NCBI GenBank assembly: GCA_020848435.1
Contig: JADLAC010000005.1
Location: 1 to 64,000 of the forward strand
DNA: 64,000 bases
From: Burkholderiales bacterium
Lineage (GTDB): Bacteria; Pseudomonadota; Gammaproteobacteria; Burkholderiales; WYBJ01
Direction of reading: 5' to 3'
Positions 19,453 through 28,158 of this stretch are shown in pieces (positions within the stretch are counted from its first letter, which is position 1; each line of letters begins with the position of its first letter). Position numbers and translations under genes: made by a program. The notes beneath the pieces are model-generated. The model was not told the origin of the DNA. It saw only the letters and a list, made by a program, of their open reading frames with translations, and did not search any database.

Positions 19453-22233
19453 ATGAACAAACGAATCCTAGAGCATGCCTTGCGCGGCGCCTGGTTGGCC
19501 GTATTCGTTCTCCTGACAGGCTGCAGCGGCAACAACCCGGACCAACATCTCGCGGCAGCGAAGGCATTGCACGCGAAGGGCGACAGGAACGGAGCGGTTC
19601 TGCAATTGAAGAGCTCCTTGCAGCAAGCGCCGGAGCATGCGGCATCGCGCTTCTACCTCGGCCTGCTGTACAACGAAAGCGGTGATTTCCGCGGCGCCGA
19701 GAAAGAGTTGAAGCGCGCACTCGAGCTCGGAATCGATGCCTCTCTGGGGATGCCGGCACTGGCGCGGTCTCTGGTCATGCAAGGCGAAGCCAAGCGCGTG
19801 CTGGCCGAGATCCCCACGGACAGTGTGCGCGATGCCGACGCAGTGGCCGCGGTACTTGCGTGGCGCGGCCTCGCATACCTTTCGCTGAGGCAGTTGGAGG
19901 ATGCGCGGGCATCGTTCGACAAGGCGCTCGCGCTGAAACCGGGCTATCCCGACGGCCTGCTCGGACAGGCGCGTTTGCTCGCGATGGAGCGCAAGCTCGA
20001 AGAAGGTCTGCAGCAGGTCGAGAGAGCGCTGCAGGGATCACCCAACAATGCCGACGCTCTGATGCTGCGTGGCGATTTCCTGCGGGCGATGGGTCGTCCG
20101 GACGAAGCCGTGCGCACCTACGAGCAGATCGCGGGCTTGTATCCCGATCACGTGAACGCGCTGCTCGCGCTCGTATCGGGATCGATCGCGGCCGGAAAGC
20201 TCGACGCGGCCGGGGTTCACCTGGAGGCGGTGCGCAAGGCTTCGCCGGGCAATCCGATGGCGTCGTACTTTCAGGCGCTGTTGGACTTTCGCAAGGGCGA
20301 TTTCAAAGCCGCGCGGGACGCCATCGGCGCCGTTCTCAAGGTAGCCCCGAACCACCTGCCCAGCGTGCTGTTGGGGGGCGCCGTGGAGTTTGCCCTGGGT
20401 TCTCAGGAGCTGGCCCAATCACGCTTGAAATATGTCCTGGAGCGGGTGCCATCGAACTTGTACGCCCGCCGGCTGCTGATCGCCTCGTACGCGCGCGCAG
20501 GCCAGACGCACAAAGCCATGGAGCTGCTGGAGCCTGTGCTCAAGCAGGGCTCGAAGGACCCTGCCATACTGGCGCTTGCCGGGGAGGTTCACCTCCAGTC
20601 GAACGACTATGCCAAGGCGCGCGTGTTTTTCGAGCAGGCAGCGGCGCTCGATCCGAAGAATCCGGCGATGCGAACCGGCTTGGGACTGAGTCGATTGGCC
20701 TCCGGTGAGGTCGATCTTGCCACCGCGGATCTCGAATCAGCATCGCAGTTGGATGCGTCGAAGCATCATGCCGACGTGTTGCTTATCTCCACCCACTTAC
20801 AGCGCGCCCAATTCGATCGGGCGCTGAAGGCGGCGCAGGGACTCGTCGCAAAACAGCCCGACAGTCCGATGAGCTACAACCTGCTCGCTGCCGCCTACAT
20901 CGGAAAGAAGGATGCCGGCAGCGCGCGCAAGGCGCTCGAGAAGGCGCTCGAGATCAACCCGCGATACAACCCGGCAGCGGCCAATCTCGCACAACTGGAC
21001 CTTCAGAAAGGCGACAAGAAAGCCGCCCGCAAGCGTTTCGAGGACATCATTGCCAGGGACCGCGCCAACACCCAGGCGTACATCGCGCTCGCATCCCTCG
21101 GACCGCGTATCGACGCGGCGGCGCAGGAGATCAAGGGCTGGCTGGAAATGGCGCGCAAGGAGAGTCCCGGGACGATCCAGCCGCTCGTGATGCTGGCACG
21201 TTTTCATCTTCAGGCGGGCGAACCGAAGAAAGCGCTCGAGCTGATGGATAAGGCCATGATCGAAGCGCCGAGCAACCCGGAAGTGCTCGACCTCGCCGGG
21301 CAAGTGCAACTTGCTGCCGGAGAAAAGAACCGCGCCCTGACGACGATCTCGAGGTGGGTGACGGAGCAGCCCTCGGCGATGTCGTTCTTTCGCATGGCGC
21401 GGGCCCAGATAGCCAATCAGGACCTCAACGGCGCGATCAACTCGCTGCGCAAAGCGATAGAATATCAACCGCGTTTTCACGAGGCGCAGGTTGTCCTCGC
21501 CGAGACGCAGGCAAGGCTAGGGAGATCCACCGAGGCGCTCAAAGTTGCGGCGGCATTGCAGCAGCAGAACCCGAAATCCCCTGTCGGGCTCCTGCTTGAG
21601 GGCGACATTCACATGCACGCGAAGAGCTTCGCGACTGCCGTCCAGGCGTACGAGAAAGCGTTTGCGCTCGCAGCCTCCGGTGCGAGCCTCATCAAGTTAC
21701 ATGCGGCACTCGCGCAATCAGGCAGGGTCGCCGACGGCGAATCCCGCCTGAGGGAGTGGGTCAAGCGCAAGCCGAACGACAAGGCCGTCCGGCTGTACTT
21801 CGCCGAGACCTTGCTGAGGACAAACAAGTACCCGGAAGCGGCTGCGGAGTACGAGATGCTCGACCGGACCGAGCCGGGGAACGTCGTCGTGCTCAACAAC
21901 CTCGCCTGGTGCTATCAGAAGCTCAAGGACAAGCGGGCGTTGGAGACGGCGGAAAAGGCGCTCGGCCTTGCGCCGGAGAACTCGGCTGTCATCGATACGA
22001 TGGGCGGGATCCTGATCGAGCAAGGCAAGATCGAGCGCGGCAGGGACCTGCTGAAGAAGGCCAAGGCCATCAGCCCAAAGTCGCCCGAAATCAGGTTTCA
22101 TTACGCTCGAGCATTGGTCGCGGCCGGTGACACGGCTGTGGCCAAGGAGGAGCTGGAGCGCCTTCTTCTGGATTTTCCGGCATTCAGCGAGCACGGTGCA
22201 GCCATGAAGCTGCTGACCGCGCTGCGTAAATAG
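19453..22233 (+). CDS. prsT: PrsT-like TPR lipoprotein of the PEP-CTERM system (copy 1)
   Basis: A 926-aa exported TPR protein. The N-terminus is a lipoprotein signal with lipobox LLTGC (Cys at about residue 24). The rest is a nearly continuous run of ~34-residue TPR units (such as AKALHAKGDRNGAVLQLKSS and ALEINPRYNPAAANLAQLDL), giving a long superhelical scaffold. It lies 6 nt after prsR, so it is in the same operon. The exact role of PrsT is not established; scaffolding of secretion or EPS machinery is an inference. Confidence 0.9.
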   Translation: MNKRILEHALRGAWLAVFVLLTGCSGNNPDQHLAAAKALHAKGDRNGAVLQLKSSLQQAPEHAASRFYLGLLYNESGDFRGAEKELKRALELGIDASLGMPALARSLVMQGEAKRVLAEIPTDSVRDADAVAAVLAWRGLAYLSLRQLEDARASFDKALALKPGYPDGLLGQARLLAMERKLEEGLQQVERALQGSPNNADALMLRGDFLRAMGRPDEAVRTYEQIAGLYPDHVNALLALVSGSIAAGKLDAAGVHLEAVRKASPGNPMASYFQALLDFRKGDFKAARDAIGAVLKVAPNHLPSVLLGGAVEFALGSQELAQSRLKYVLERVPSNLYARRLLIASYARAGQTHKAMELLEPVLKQGSKDPAILALAGEVHLQSNDYAKARVFFEQAAALDPKNPAMRTGLGLSRLASGEVDLATADLESASQLDASKHHADVLLISTHLQRAQFDRALKAAQGLVAKQPDSPMSYNLLAAAYIGKKDAGSARKALEKALEINPRYNPAAANLAQLDLQKGDKKAARKRFEDIIARDRANTQAYIALASLGPRIDAAAQEIKGWLEMARKESPGTIQPLVMLARFHLQAGEPKKALELMDKAMIEAPSNPEVLDLAGQVQLAAGEKNRALTTISRWVTEQPSAMSFFRMARAQIANQDLNGAINSLRKAIEYQPRFHEAQVVLAETQARLGRSTEALKVAAALQQQNPKSPVGLLLEGDIHMHAKSFATAVQAYEKAFALAASGASLIKLHAALAQSGRVADGESRLREWVKRKPNDKAVRLYFAETLLRTNKYPEAAAEYEMLDRTEPGNVVVLNNLAWCYQKLKDKRALETAEKALGLAPENSAVIDTMGGILIEQGKIERGRDLLKKAKAISPKSPEIRFHYARALVAAGDTAVAKEELERLLLDFPAFSEHGAAMKLLTALRK

Positions 22234-22272
22234 CGCCCTGCTCGAGCTTGGCAAATGAAAGGTAGGTAAGCC

Positions 22273-25050
22273 GTGCTTCTCAGTCGCGGATCGCTTCGGC
22301 ACGCATGTGTACTGCTGGTTGTCACCGTTCTATGCGCGGCTTGCGCCAAGGATGCCGCACAGCTATTCGAAAGCGCGAAAGCGCGCGAGGCGCGCGGCGA
22401 TCGAGCGGGGGCCATCTTGGACCTCAAAAGCGCGCTGCAGGAAGACCCCGGCAATGGCCCGATGCGTTTTCATCTCGGCAAGCTGTACAACGAGGTGTTC
22501 GATACCGCCTCGGCGGTGAAGGAGCTCGTCAGGGCGAAGGACTCCGGTCTCGTGGAAGGCGGACGGGTGAGCGTCGAGCTGGCACGCGCCTATGTCGCGG
22601 AGGGCCGGCTCGAGGAAGTGCTGGCGCAGATCCAGCCGATGGAGGCATTCGAGCCGGAAGCGTTGGCCACGATTCATGCGCTGCGAGGCCGGTCATCTTT
22701 CGCGCTGGGGCGAGCCGAAGACGCCGAGCGCAGCCTGGCGGCGGCCAGGAAGATTCAAGCCGATCTGCCCGACGCAGCCTTGCTGGCGGCCCAGATGAGC
22801 GCGGGGCGGGGCAATTTGAGCGATGCGCTGCGGCACGTCGACACGGTACTGGAACGGCAAGCCACCAATTTCAGCGCGCTGAACTATCGGGCCGAGCTGC
22901 TGCGTGCGTCCGGCAAGACCGACGAGGCGCTGGCCGCCTATGAGCACGTGCTCAAGCTGCACCCGAATCATTTTCGGGCCTTGACCAATCGCTCGAGCCT
23001 CCTCATCGGCCTGGGCAGGCTGGACGAGGCCGAGAAGAATATCGCCAACCTGTCCAGGGCCTACAAGGGCCACCCCCAGGTCTTCATACAGACGGGCTTA
23101 CTGCATCTCGCGCGCGGCAAGCCGCGCGAGGCCCTGGAGGCTGCGCAGGTCGCCCGCAAGGCAGAGCCGGAGCCGGTCCAGGCATTGCTGCTGGCCGGCT
23201 TTGCGCATCAAGCGCTGGGACAGCATCTGCAAGCGGAGCTCGTGCTCAACTTGTACCTGAAGCGACTGCCGCGAAGTCCCTTGGGACGCCGTGCGCTGGC
23301 GGAGACCATGATCAAGCTAAACAAGGCCGATCGCGCCCTAGAGCTGCTGGCTCCAATGCTGCGCGACGGGTCAACAGATGCGGTGGCGCACGCATTGGCG
23401 GGAGAGGCGAATGTGCGTGTCAAGAAGTATGACAAAGCGCTGGAGTACTACGAGCGAGCGGTGAAGCTCGCGCCGGACGCCGATCCTGTCCGGATTCGCC
23501 AGGCCGTCATCCGCATATCCCATGGCGATACGCAGCACGGTATCCGCGATCTCGCGGAAGTACTCGGAACCCAGGCCGACGCTACCAAGTGGCACGAGGT
23601 CCTGGTGTTGACGCTCCTGGGGCGCAAGGATGTCGAGGGTGCAGCCAAGGCCGTGGACGCTCTGGAAAAGCAGCCGGCCGCGGCAGCGAACCCTATCACG
23701 GCGAATCTGCGCGGTCTGGTCATGTTGGCCAAAGGCGACAAGCAAGCCGCGATACAGTCGTTTCAAGACGCACTCAAGCGCGACCCGGCGTTCTTCCCGG
23801 CCGCAAAGAACCTGGCCCAGCTCGACCTGGGCGCGGGCAACGCTGAGGCTGCCATGCAGCGCTATATGGGCGTCCTGGCTGCGGATGCGAGCAACCTCAA
23901 GGCCTTGCTCGCTCAAGCGGACTTGAACCATCGGCTGGGCAAGGCAAGGGAAACACAGGCGATCCTGGAGAAAGCGACCAAGGCTCATCCGGCCTCGGTG
24001 GAGGCGAGGATGCGCCTTGCGGGGCTTTATCTTGCGAGCGGCGACAAGAGCAAGGCGCTCGAAGCGGCAGAGCACGGCCTGGTCACCAATCCCGATGAGC
24101 CGCAGGCGTTGACGCTTGCCGGCACGATTCAGTTGCAGACGGGCAATACCAATCGAGCAACCCAGACGCTGTCGCGGCTGGTCCAACTGATGCCTGAGTC
24201 GGAATCAGCCAGGATACAGCTCGCGCAAGCGCAGATCTTGGACGGCCGCCGCAGCGAGGCGGAGGCCAGCATTCGAAAAGCCCTATCGCTTCGGCCGGGC
24301 GATCCGGTCGCGCAGAGTGCGCTCGCGTCCTTGTTGGTTACGGAAAAGCGCGTCGACGACGCCCTGCGCTTTGCCAGGGAGGTCCATCGCTCGAACCCGC
24401 GTTCGCCCGCGGGCCTCATCATGGAAGCGGAGATATTGGAACGAGCGGGCAAGTATCCGGATGCGGCGTCGGCATACCGCGGTGCGCTCAAGATAGCAGG
24501 CAGCGGAGAGATCGCCGTTCGGGTGTACCGGGCGGCGCGCAAGGCAGGCAGCGAATCGGCCGCCGCTACGGAGCTTCGAGAGTGGCTGTCGAAGAACAAC
24601 GACCCGAAGGCGCGCAAGGTTCTGGCCTACCTGTTCATCGAGAAGAAGGAATACCAGGCGGCGGCGGAAGCCTATGCGCTCATTCTGAAGCAGGCTGCAA
24701 ACGATGCCGAAGCGCTGAACGGATTGGCTTGGACGTACATGATGCTCCAGGACAACCGAGCCCTCGACCTGGCGAAGAAAGCGCACGACCTCTACCCCGA
24801 CTCGTACGTCGCGCTGGACACCTTGGGATGGATGCTGTTCCAGAAGGGTCAGCTCGCCCAGTCGATGCCGCTCATCAAGAAAGCGGCAACGCTCGCGCCG
24901 CAGAACCTGGAGGTTCGCTATCACCTCGCGGCCGTACTGGCCCAGGCAGGGGAGCATGCGAACGCGAAGAAGATCCTAGTCGAGCTGCTGACGACTCAGC
25001 CGAGCTTCCCGGGCGATGGCGACGCCAAGGAGCTGCTACGGCGTCTGTAA
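22273..25050 (+). CDS. prsT: PrsT-like TPR lipoprotein of the PEP-CTERM system (copy 2)
   Basis: A 925-aa protein of almost the same length and plan as the gene before it: a lipoprotein-type N-terminus (LLVVTVLCAAC), then TPR units throughout (LFESAKAREARGDRAGAIL, ALKRDPAFFPAAKNLAQLDL). Segments such as GAIL/VLQLKSALQ, FHLGKLYNE and LAQLDL recur at matching positions in copy 1, so the two are tandem paralogs that have diverged substantially. The GTG start at 22273 fits the signal peptide. The following gene is the PEP-CTERM substrate, with its own promoter. Confidence 0.88.
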   Translation: MLLSRGSLRHACVLLVVTVLCAACAKDAAQLFESAKAREARGDRAGAILDLKSALQEDPGNGPMRFHLGKLYNEVFDTASAVKELVRAKDSGLVEGGRVSVELARAYVAEGRLEEVLAQIQPMEAFEPEALATIHALRGRSSFALGRAEDAERSLAAARKIQADLPDAALLAAQMSAGRGNLSDALRHVDTVLERQATNFSALNYRAELLRASGKTDEALAAYEHVLKLHPNHFRALTNRSSLLIGLGRLDEAEKNIANLSRAYKGHPQVFIQTGLLHLARGKPREALEAAQVARKAEPEPVQALLLAGFAHQALGQHLQAELVLNLYLKRLPRSPLGRRALAETMIKLNKADRALELLAPMLRDGSTDAVAHALAGEANVRVKKYDKALEYYERAVKLAPDADPVRIRQAVIRISHGDTQHGIRDLAEVLGTQADATKWHEVLVLTLLGRKDVEGAAKAVDALEKQPAAAANPITANLRGLVMLAKGDKQAAIQSFQDALKRDPAFFPAAKNLAQLDLGAGNAEAAMQRYMGVLAADASNLKALLAQADLNHRLGKARETQAILEKATKAHPASVEARMRLAGLYLASGDKSKALEAAEHGLVTNPDEPQALTLAGTIQLQTGNTNRATQTLSRLVQLMPESESARIQLAQAQILDGRRSEAEASIRKALSLRPGDPVAQSALASLLVTEKRVDDALRFAREVHRSNPRSPAGLIMEAEILERAGKYPDAASAYRGALKIAGSGEIAVRVYRAARKAGSESAAATELREWLSKNNDPKARKVLAYLFIEKKEYQAAAEAYALILKQAANDAEALNGLAWTYMMLQDNRALDLAKKAHDLYPDSYVALDTLGWMLFQKGQLAQSMPLIKKAATLAPQNLEVRYHLAAVLAQAGEHANAKKILVELLTTQPSFPGDGDAKELLRRL

Positions 25051-25362
25051 GCCTCTCCGACAGACGCCTATTCAGTGCTTCCCGTGAACGCTCGTCGCAC
25101 GGCAGACAGAGAGCCGAAAGCCCTCGGCGACCGAATGCTCGGTGTCAGTACCCTTCATCATGCCCGTCGTCAACTGTCGGTGGGCCTTACAGTCCCATCG
25201 GCGGGTTTCTGCGATCGACCCCGAGGCTTCCATAATCCATTGATTAGTAATGTATGTTCTGACTGCCTCGAACTTGGCACACAGCATGCTTTAAAGGCAG
25301 CGAGTCCCTGCCGCCGTGGGGGCGGGAACCAAGTGTCTCATTTCAGGTAGGAGCAAAACCAA
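25051..25362. other. 312-nt regulatory gap before the PEP-CTERM gene
   Basis: No coding region is evident on either strand. The gap holds a strong -24/-12 promoter match (25275-25290) and, ~75 nt upstream of it, an imperfect 7-bp inverted repeat CGGTGGG-N9-CCCATCG (25178-25200) that could be an activator site. A good ribosome site AGGAG lies ~9 nt before ATG 25363. Confidence 0.6.
25275..25290 (+). promoter_or_regulatory. Sigma-54 (-24/-12) promoter of the PEP-CTERM gene
   Basis: TGGCACACAGCATGCT matches the sigma-54 consensus: full TGGCAC at -24, TGC at -12, and the GG and GC doublets 12 nt apart. A T precedes it, as in many strong sites. Transcription would begin near 25301, leaving a ~60-nt leader to ATG 25363. 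Regulation of PEP-CTERM genes by PrsK/PrsR and RpoN fits, since the cognate regulator genes lie ~6 kb upstream. Confidence 0.8.
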
Positions 25363-26373
25363 ATGTTCAGCAAAAAAACGATGGCAGCGAGCGTCGGAGC
25401 CGCGTTGGCGATGGGACTGGCTGGTGCTTCGCTGGCAGCGACCCCCCTCGCGCCTGCGGCGATAGCCGATGCATATCTCTTGGTTGATGACTTCACGATT
25501 TTGGCCGGCGACGGCGCTGCGGGCAAGAGCGTGACGCCACTACCCCTGATCAACCCGGTGGGCCCGTTCCTGCCCGCCGTACCCGGCGGATCTCCCGCTG
25601 GCGTCTATCTCCATAGCGTCGAGACGACCGCAGAAGTGAGCGCCCAAGTCGGAGCGGGCCTGCCGACGACCAACAGCACCGCCGTAGGGCTCGGTGGCAC
25701 TTTCAGCATGACGGTGACGGAAGGCGCGGGCGGCTTGTTCACGCCGGGCACGACCATCGGCGGTAATGCCCCCGGCACCTTTGCCGGCTCGCATACCTCT
25801 TCGGTCGGCAACGCGCTGAGCCCGCTCACGCCGGATACGGTCCCGGTCCATAACCAGGTCTCGTTGGTAAACAACACGACCGGGGCGGCAGCCGCGAACC
25901 AGAACCTGACCACCGAGTTCACGGTCAACTTGCTTGTCGAGCAAACGTTCGAAGTCGAGTTCCTGGGCGACGGCTATCTGCGCTCCGCGCTCGGTCAGAG
26001 CGGCGCGGGTAACAATGCGACTGCGGCATACAGCTGGTCCGCTCGCATCGTTGGCACACCCGGCAGCTTCACGTGGCGCCCGAACGGTTCTGCCGGCGGC
26101 TCGTGCGGTGTGTACGTTTGCAGCGAGTTCAGTGACGCGTTCGACATGCTGGGCAACACCGGAAGAAACAGCACCGGTGAGGATCTGATCGACGAAGCGT
26201 CCGGGCGGTTCGAGCTTGAAATCACTTTGCCGGCAGGTTTCTACACCTTCACCATTGCGCACCAAACGAACGCGAACGCGCGCCTGGTGTATGTACCCGA
26301 GCCGGGAACTGTGGCCCTGTTGGGGCTCGGCCTACTCGGCCTAGGGGTGGTGGCGCGGAAGTCGAAGCGCTAG
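25363..26373 (+). CDS. PEP-CTERM sorting domain-containing protein (exosortase substrate)
   Basis: A 336-aa secreted protein. It has a signal peptide (KKTMAASVGAALAMGLAGASLA), a Thr/Ser/Asn/Gly-rich body with very few Lys residues, and a C-terminal sorting tripartite signal at 311-336: VPEPGT, a hydrophobic segment of Leu/Gly, and the basic tail RKSKR. Exosortase cleaves or processes after such a motif. Two Cys (GGSCGVYVCSEF) could form a disulfide. The body has no recognisable catalytic motif, so its role in the matrix or surface is unknown. A strong terminator follows. Confidence 0.93.
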   Translation: MFSKKTMAASVGAALAMGLAGASLAATPLAPAAIADAYLLVDDFTILAGDGAAGKSVTPLPLINPVGPFLPAVPGGSPAGVYLHSVETTAEVSAQVGAGLPTTNSTAVGLGGTFSMTVTEGAGGLFTPGTTIGGNAPGTFAGSHTSSVGNALSPLTPDTVPVHNQVSLVNNTTGAAAANQNLTTEFTVNLLVEQTFEVEFLGDGYLRSALGQSGAGNNATAAYSWSARIVGTPGSFTWRPNGSAGGSCGVYVCSEFSDAFDMLGNTGRNSTGEDLIDEASGRFELEITLPAGFYTFTIAHQTNANARLVYVPEPGTVALLGLGLLGLGVVARKSKR

Positions 26374-26399
26374 CATAGACGAGCACCACCGTTAGCGAT

Positions 26400-26428
26400 C
26401 GGGCGGCTTTCCAGCCGCCCGTTTGCTT
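26400..26428 (+). terminator. Rho-independent terminator after the PEP-CTERM gene
   Basis: GGGCGGCT and AGCCGCCC form an 8-bp stem around TTCC, followed by GTTTGCTTT. It isolates the PEP-CTERM transcript from the TPR gene downstream. Confidence 0.8.
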
Positions 26429-26476
26429 TGGTGCGCCCGTCAGGGCGCACCGCTTGGCGGGACAAGGACGGCGCGG

Positions 26477-26659
26477 ATGGGGCATTGGCGCAAAGCAATG
26501 CCGCCGATAATGCTCGTGCTATGCCAGTTGCTTATCGCGGTGCCGAGGGCGGCGTTATCGGCGCCCGCAGCGACAGTCGCATGGATCGCCGCCGGCGGCC
26601 ACGCGCTGGGATCTGCGTGGGCGAATCCGGCGGGTGCGCGGCGACCCTCGGATCGGTAG
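26477..26659 (+). CDS. Doubtful small exported peptide
   Basis: A 60-aa frame starting ATGGGGCATTGG. It has a basic N-terminus, a hydrophobic core (MPPIMLVLCQLLIAV) and an AxA-like site (ALSA), so it resembles a signal peptide followed by ~35 residues. There is no clear ribosome site and I recognise no homolog. It could be chance in GC-rich DNA. Confidence 0.2.
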   Translation: MGHWRKAMPPIMLVLCQLLIAVPRAALSAPAATVAWIAAGGHALGSAWANPAGARRPSDR

Positions 26660-26711
26660 ATGGCGGGAGCTTGACTGCGTGACCCGCATCGCAGAGCTCA
26701 CCGATTCCGGC

Positions 26712-26720
26712 TGTTATAGT
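26712..26720 (+). promoter_or_regulatory. Candidate extended -10 promoter of the TPR gene
   Basis: TGTTATAGT is a TGn extended -10 with a 5/6 TATAAT match, ~35 nt before ATG 26755. No -35 match is present, which extended -10 promoters can tolerate. Confidence 0.4.
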
Positions 26721-26754
26721 CGAGCTTTCACCGATCCTTCGATGCCGGGCGCGG

Positions 26755-28158
26755 ATGAGTGATCCGATCGAGTCTGCCATACAATCCGCGAAGTCTCTGT
26801 TCTTCGCCCGCGAGTACGGCAAGGCAGAGCGGATCTTTCGGCAGGTGTTGTCGGGTAGCCCCGAGCATCCCGAGGCACTTCACTTTCTCGGCGTCCTCAC
26901 CTATCTCGCCCACCGCTATGAGCCCGCCGTCGAGCTGATCAAGCGGGCGTTGCCTTCGCGGCGCAGCGACGCGGAGTTGCACAACAATCTTGGCCTCGCA
27001 TTGCAGGCAGCGGGCCGCTACACCGAGGCGATCGCCTCTTTCCGACGCGCCTTGAGCCTCGTTCCCCAGTCCGCGGATTACCACTGTAGCCTCGCAAACG
27101 GCTTGCGCGATTCTGGCGCCCTGAAGCAGGCGCTGCGCGAATGCGAACGGGCGATCGCATTGCGGCCTGATTTCGCGCTGGCCCATTTCTCTCGTGCCTT
27201 GTGCCAACTGCTGCTCGGCAACTGCGAGAACGCATGGCTCGATCACGAGTTCCGTGTCGAAGCCGAGCAGGGTATTTCCTATGCCCTTGATCCAAGACCG
27301 CCCCATCCCTTGCTCCAGCGGCCATCGACGTGGTTGGGCAGCGATCTCACGGGCCAGCGCATCCTGGTGGTGCGCGAGCAAGGGATAGGGGATGAGTTGT
27401 TCTTCCTTCGTTTCGCCCCGGCCTTGAAGCAGCGCGTGTCCTGGATGGGATACCAGACGTCGCCGCGCATGGCGAAACTGCTCCGCGGCGTCGACTGCAT
27501 CGACGAGATCTTCGAGGGCGATGATCTGCCCGAGATCGTTGACCGCGTGATGTTGACCGGAGATCTGCCCCTCGCACGGCCCTCGGCGACGCAGCCCTGC
27601 CCTCCGGCTCTGGACCTTGCGGCCTCCGCTGCGATGGTCGCGGATGCTCGGCAGGAATTGGGCAAGCTCGGTCCGCCGCCCTATCTCGGGGTCTCGTGGC
27701 GCGCCGGTTCGACGCCGCAGATCGGCAAGCGGCCGACGCGGCGGAAATCCATTCCGGTGGAAGATTTCGCGCATGCGCTGCAGGCCTGGCCCGGTACCAT
27801 CGTTTCCTTGCAGCGCCAGCCATCGACCGACGAGATCACTCGCTTCGCATCGGCGTGCGGGAAGGCCGTCGGCGATCTATCCGAGGCCAACGAGGACCTG
27901 GAAAGGCTGCTTGCGCTGCTGGCGTCTATGGACGAGTACGTCGGCGTGAGCAGCGTGAACGTGCATCTGCGCGCTTCCGCAGGGCGCACGGCACGCGTGC
28001 TCGTTTCCAATCCACCCGACTGGCGCTGGACCGAGGCGTGCGCGCAGTCGCCTTGGTTTTCCGGGTTTACGCTTTACAGAGAAGAGCGATCGGCAGGATG
28101 GGAAGCGGCGCTAAAACGGTTGTCGGCGGATCTCGGGAGCGCCGAGAGCCCTCAATGA
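26755..28158 (+). CDS. TPR protein with C-terminal GT-B glycosyltransferase-like domain
   Basis: A 467-aa protein without signal peptide. Residues 1-170 are TPR repeats (YGKAERIFRQVLSGSPEHPEAL, YTEAIASFRRALSLVPQ). The rest resembles the heptosyltransferase/GT9 fold often fused to TPRs: RILVVREQGIGDELFFLRF at the start of the N-lobe, then LGVSWRAGSTPQ and DEYVGVSSVNVHLRASAG in the C-lobe, where the nucleotide-sugar site would lie. Such proteins are common near exopolysaccharide and surface-protein loci; the acceptor is unknown. Its stop overlaps the convergent acyl ligase gene by 7 bp. Confidence 0.8.
   Translation: MSDPIESAIQSAKSLFFAREYGKAERIFRQVLSGSPEHPEALHFLGVLTYLAHRYEPAVELIKRALPSRRSDAELHNNLGLALQAAGRYTEAIASFRRALSLVPQSADYHCSLANGLRDSGALKQALRECERAIALRPDFALAHFSRALCQLLLGNCENAWLDHEFRVEAEQGISYALDPRPPHPLLQRPSTWLGSDLTGQRILVVREQGIGDELFFLRFAPALKQRVSWMGYQTSPRMAKLLRGVDCIDEIFEGDDLPEIVDRVMLTGDLPLARPSATQPCPPALDLAASAAMVADARQELGKLGPPPYLGVSWRAGSTPQIGKRPTRRKSIPVEDFAHALQAWPGTIVSLQRQPSTDEITRFASACGKAVGDLSEANEDLERLLALLASMDEYVGVSSVNVHLRASAGRTARVLVSNPPDWRWTEACAQSPWFSGFTLYREERSAGWEAALKRLSADLGSAESPQ

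Larger units (their letters stand above)
26374..26754. other. 381-nt gap with terminator, possible small ORF and promoter
   Basis: The gap between the PEP-CTERM gene and the TPR gene holds the terminator at 26400-26428, a doubtful 60-codon frame at 26477-26659, and an extended -10 element at 26712-26720. Nothing else is supported. Confidence 0.6.
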
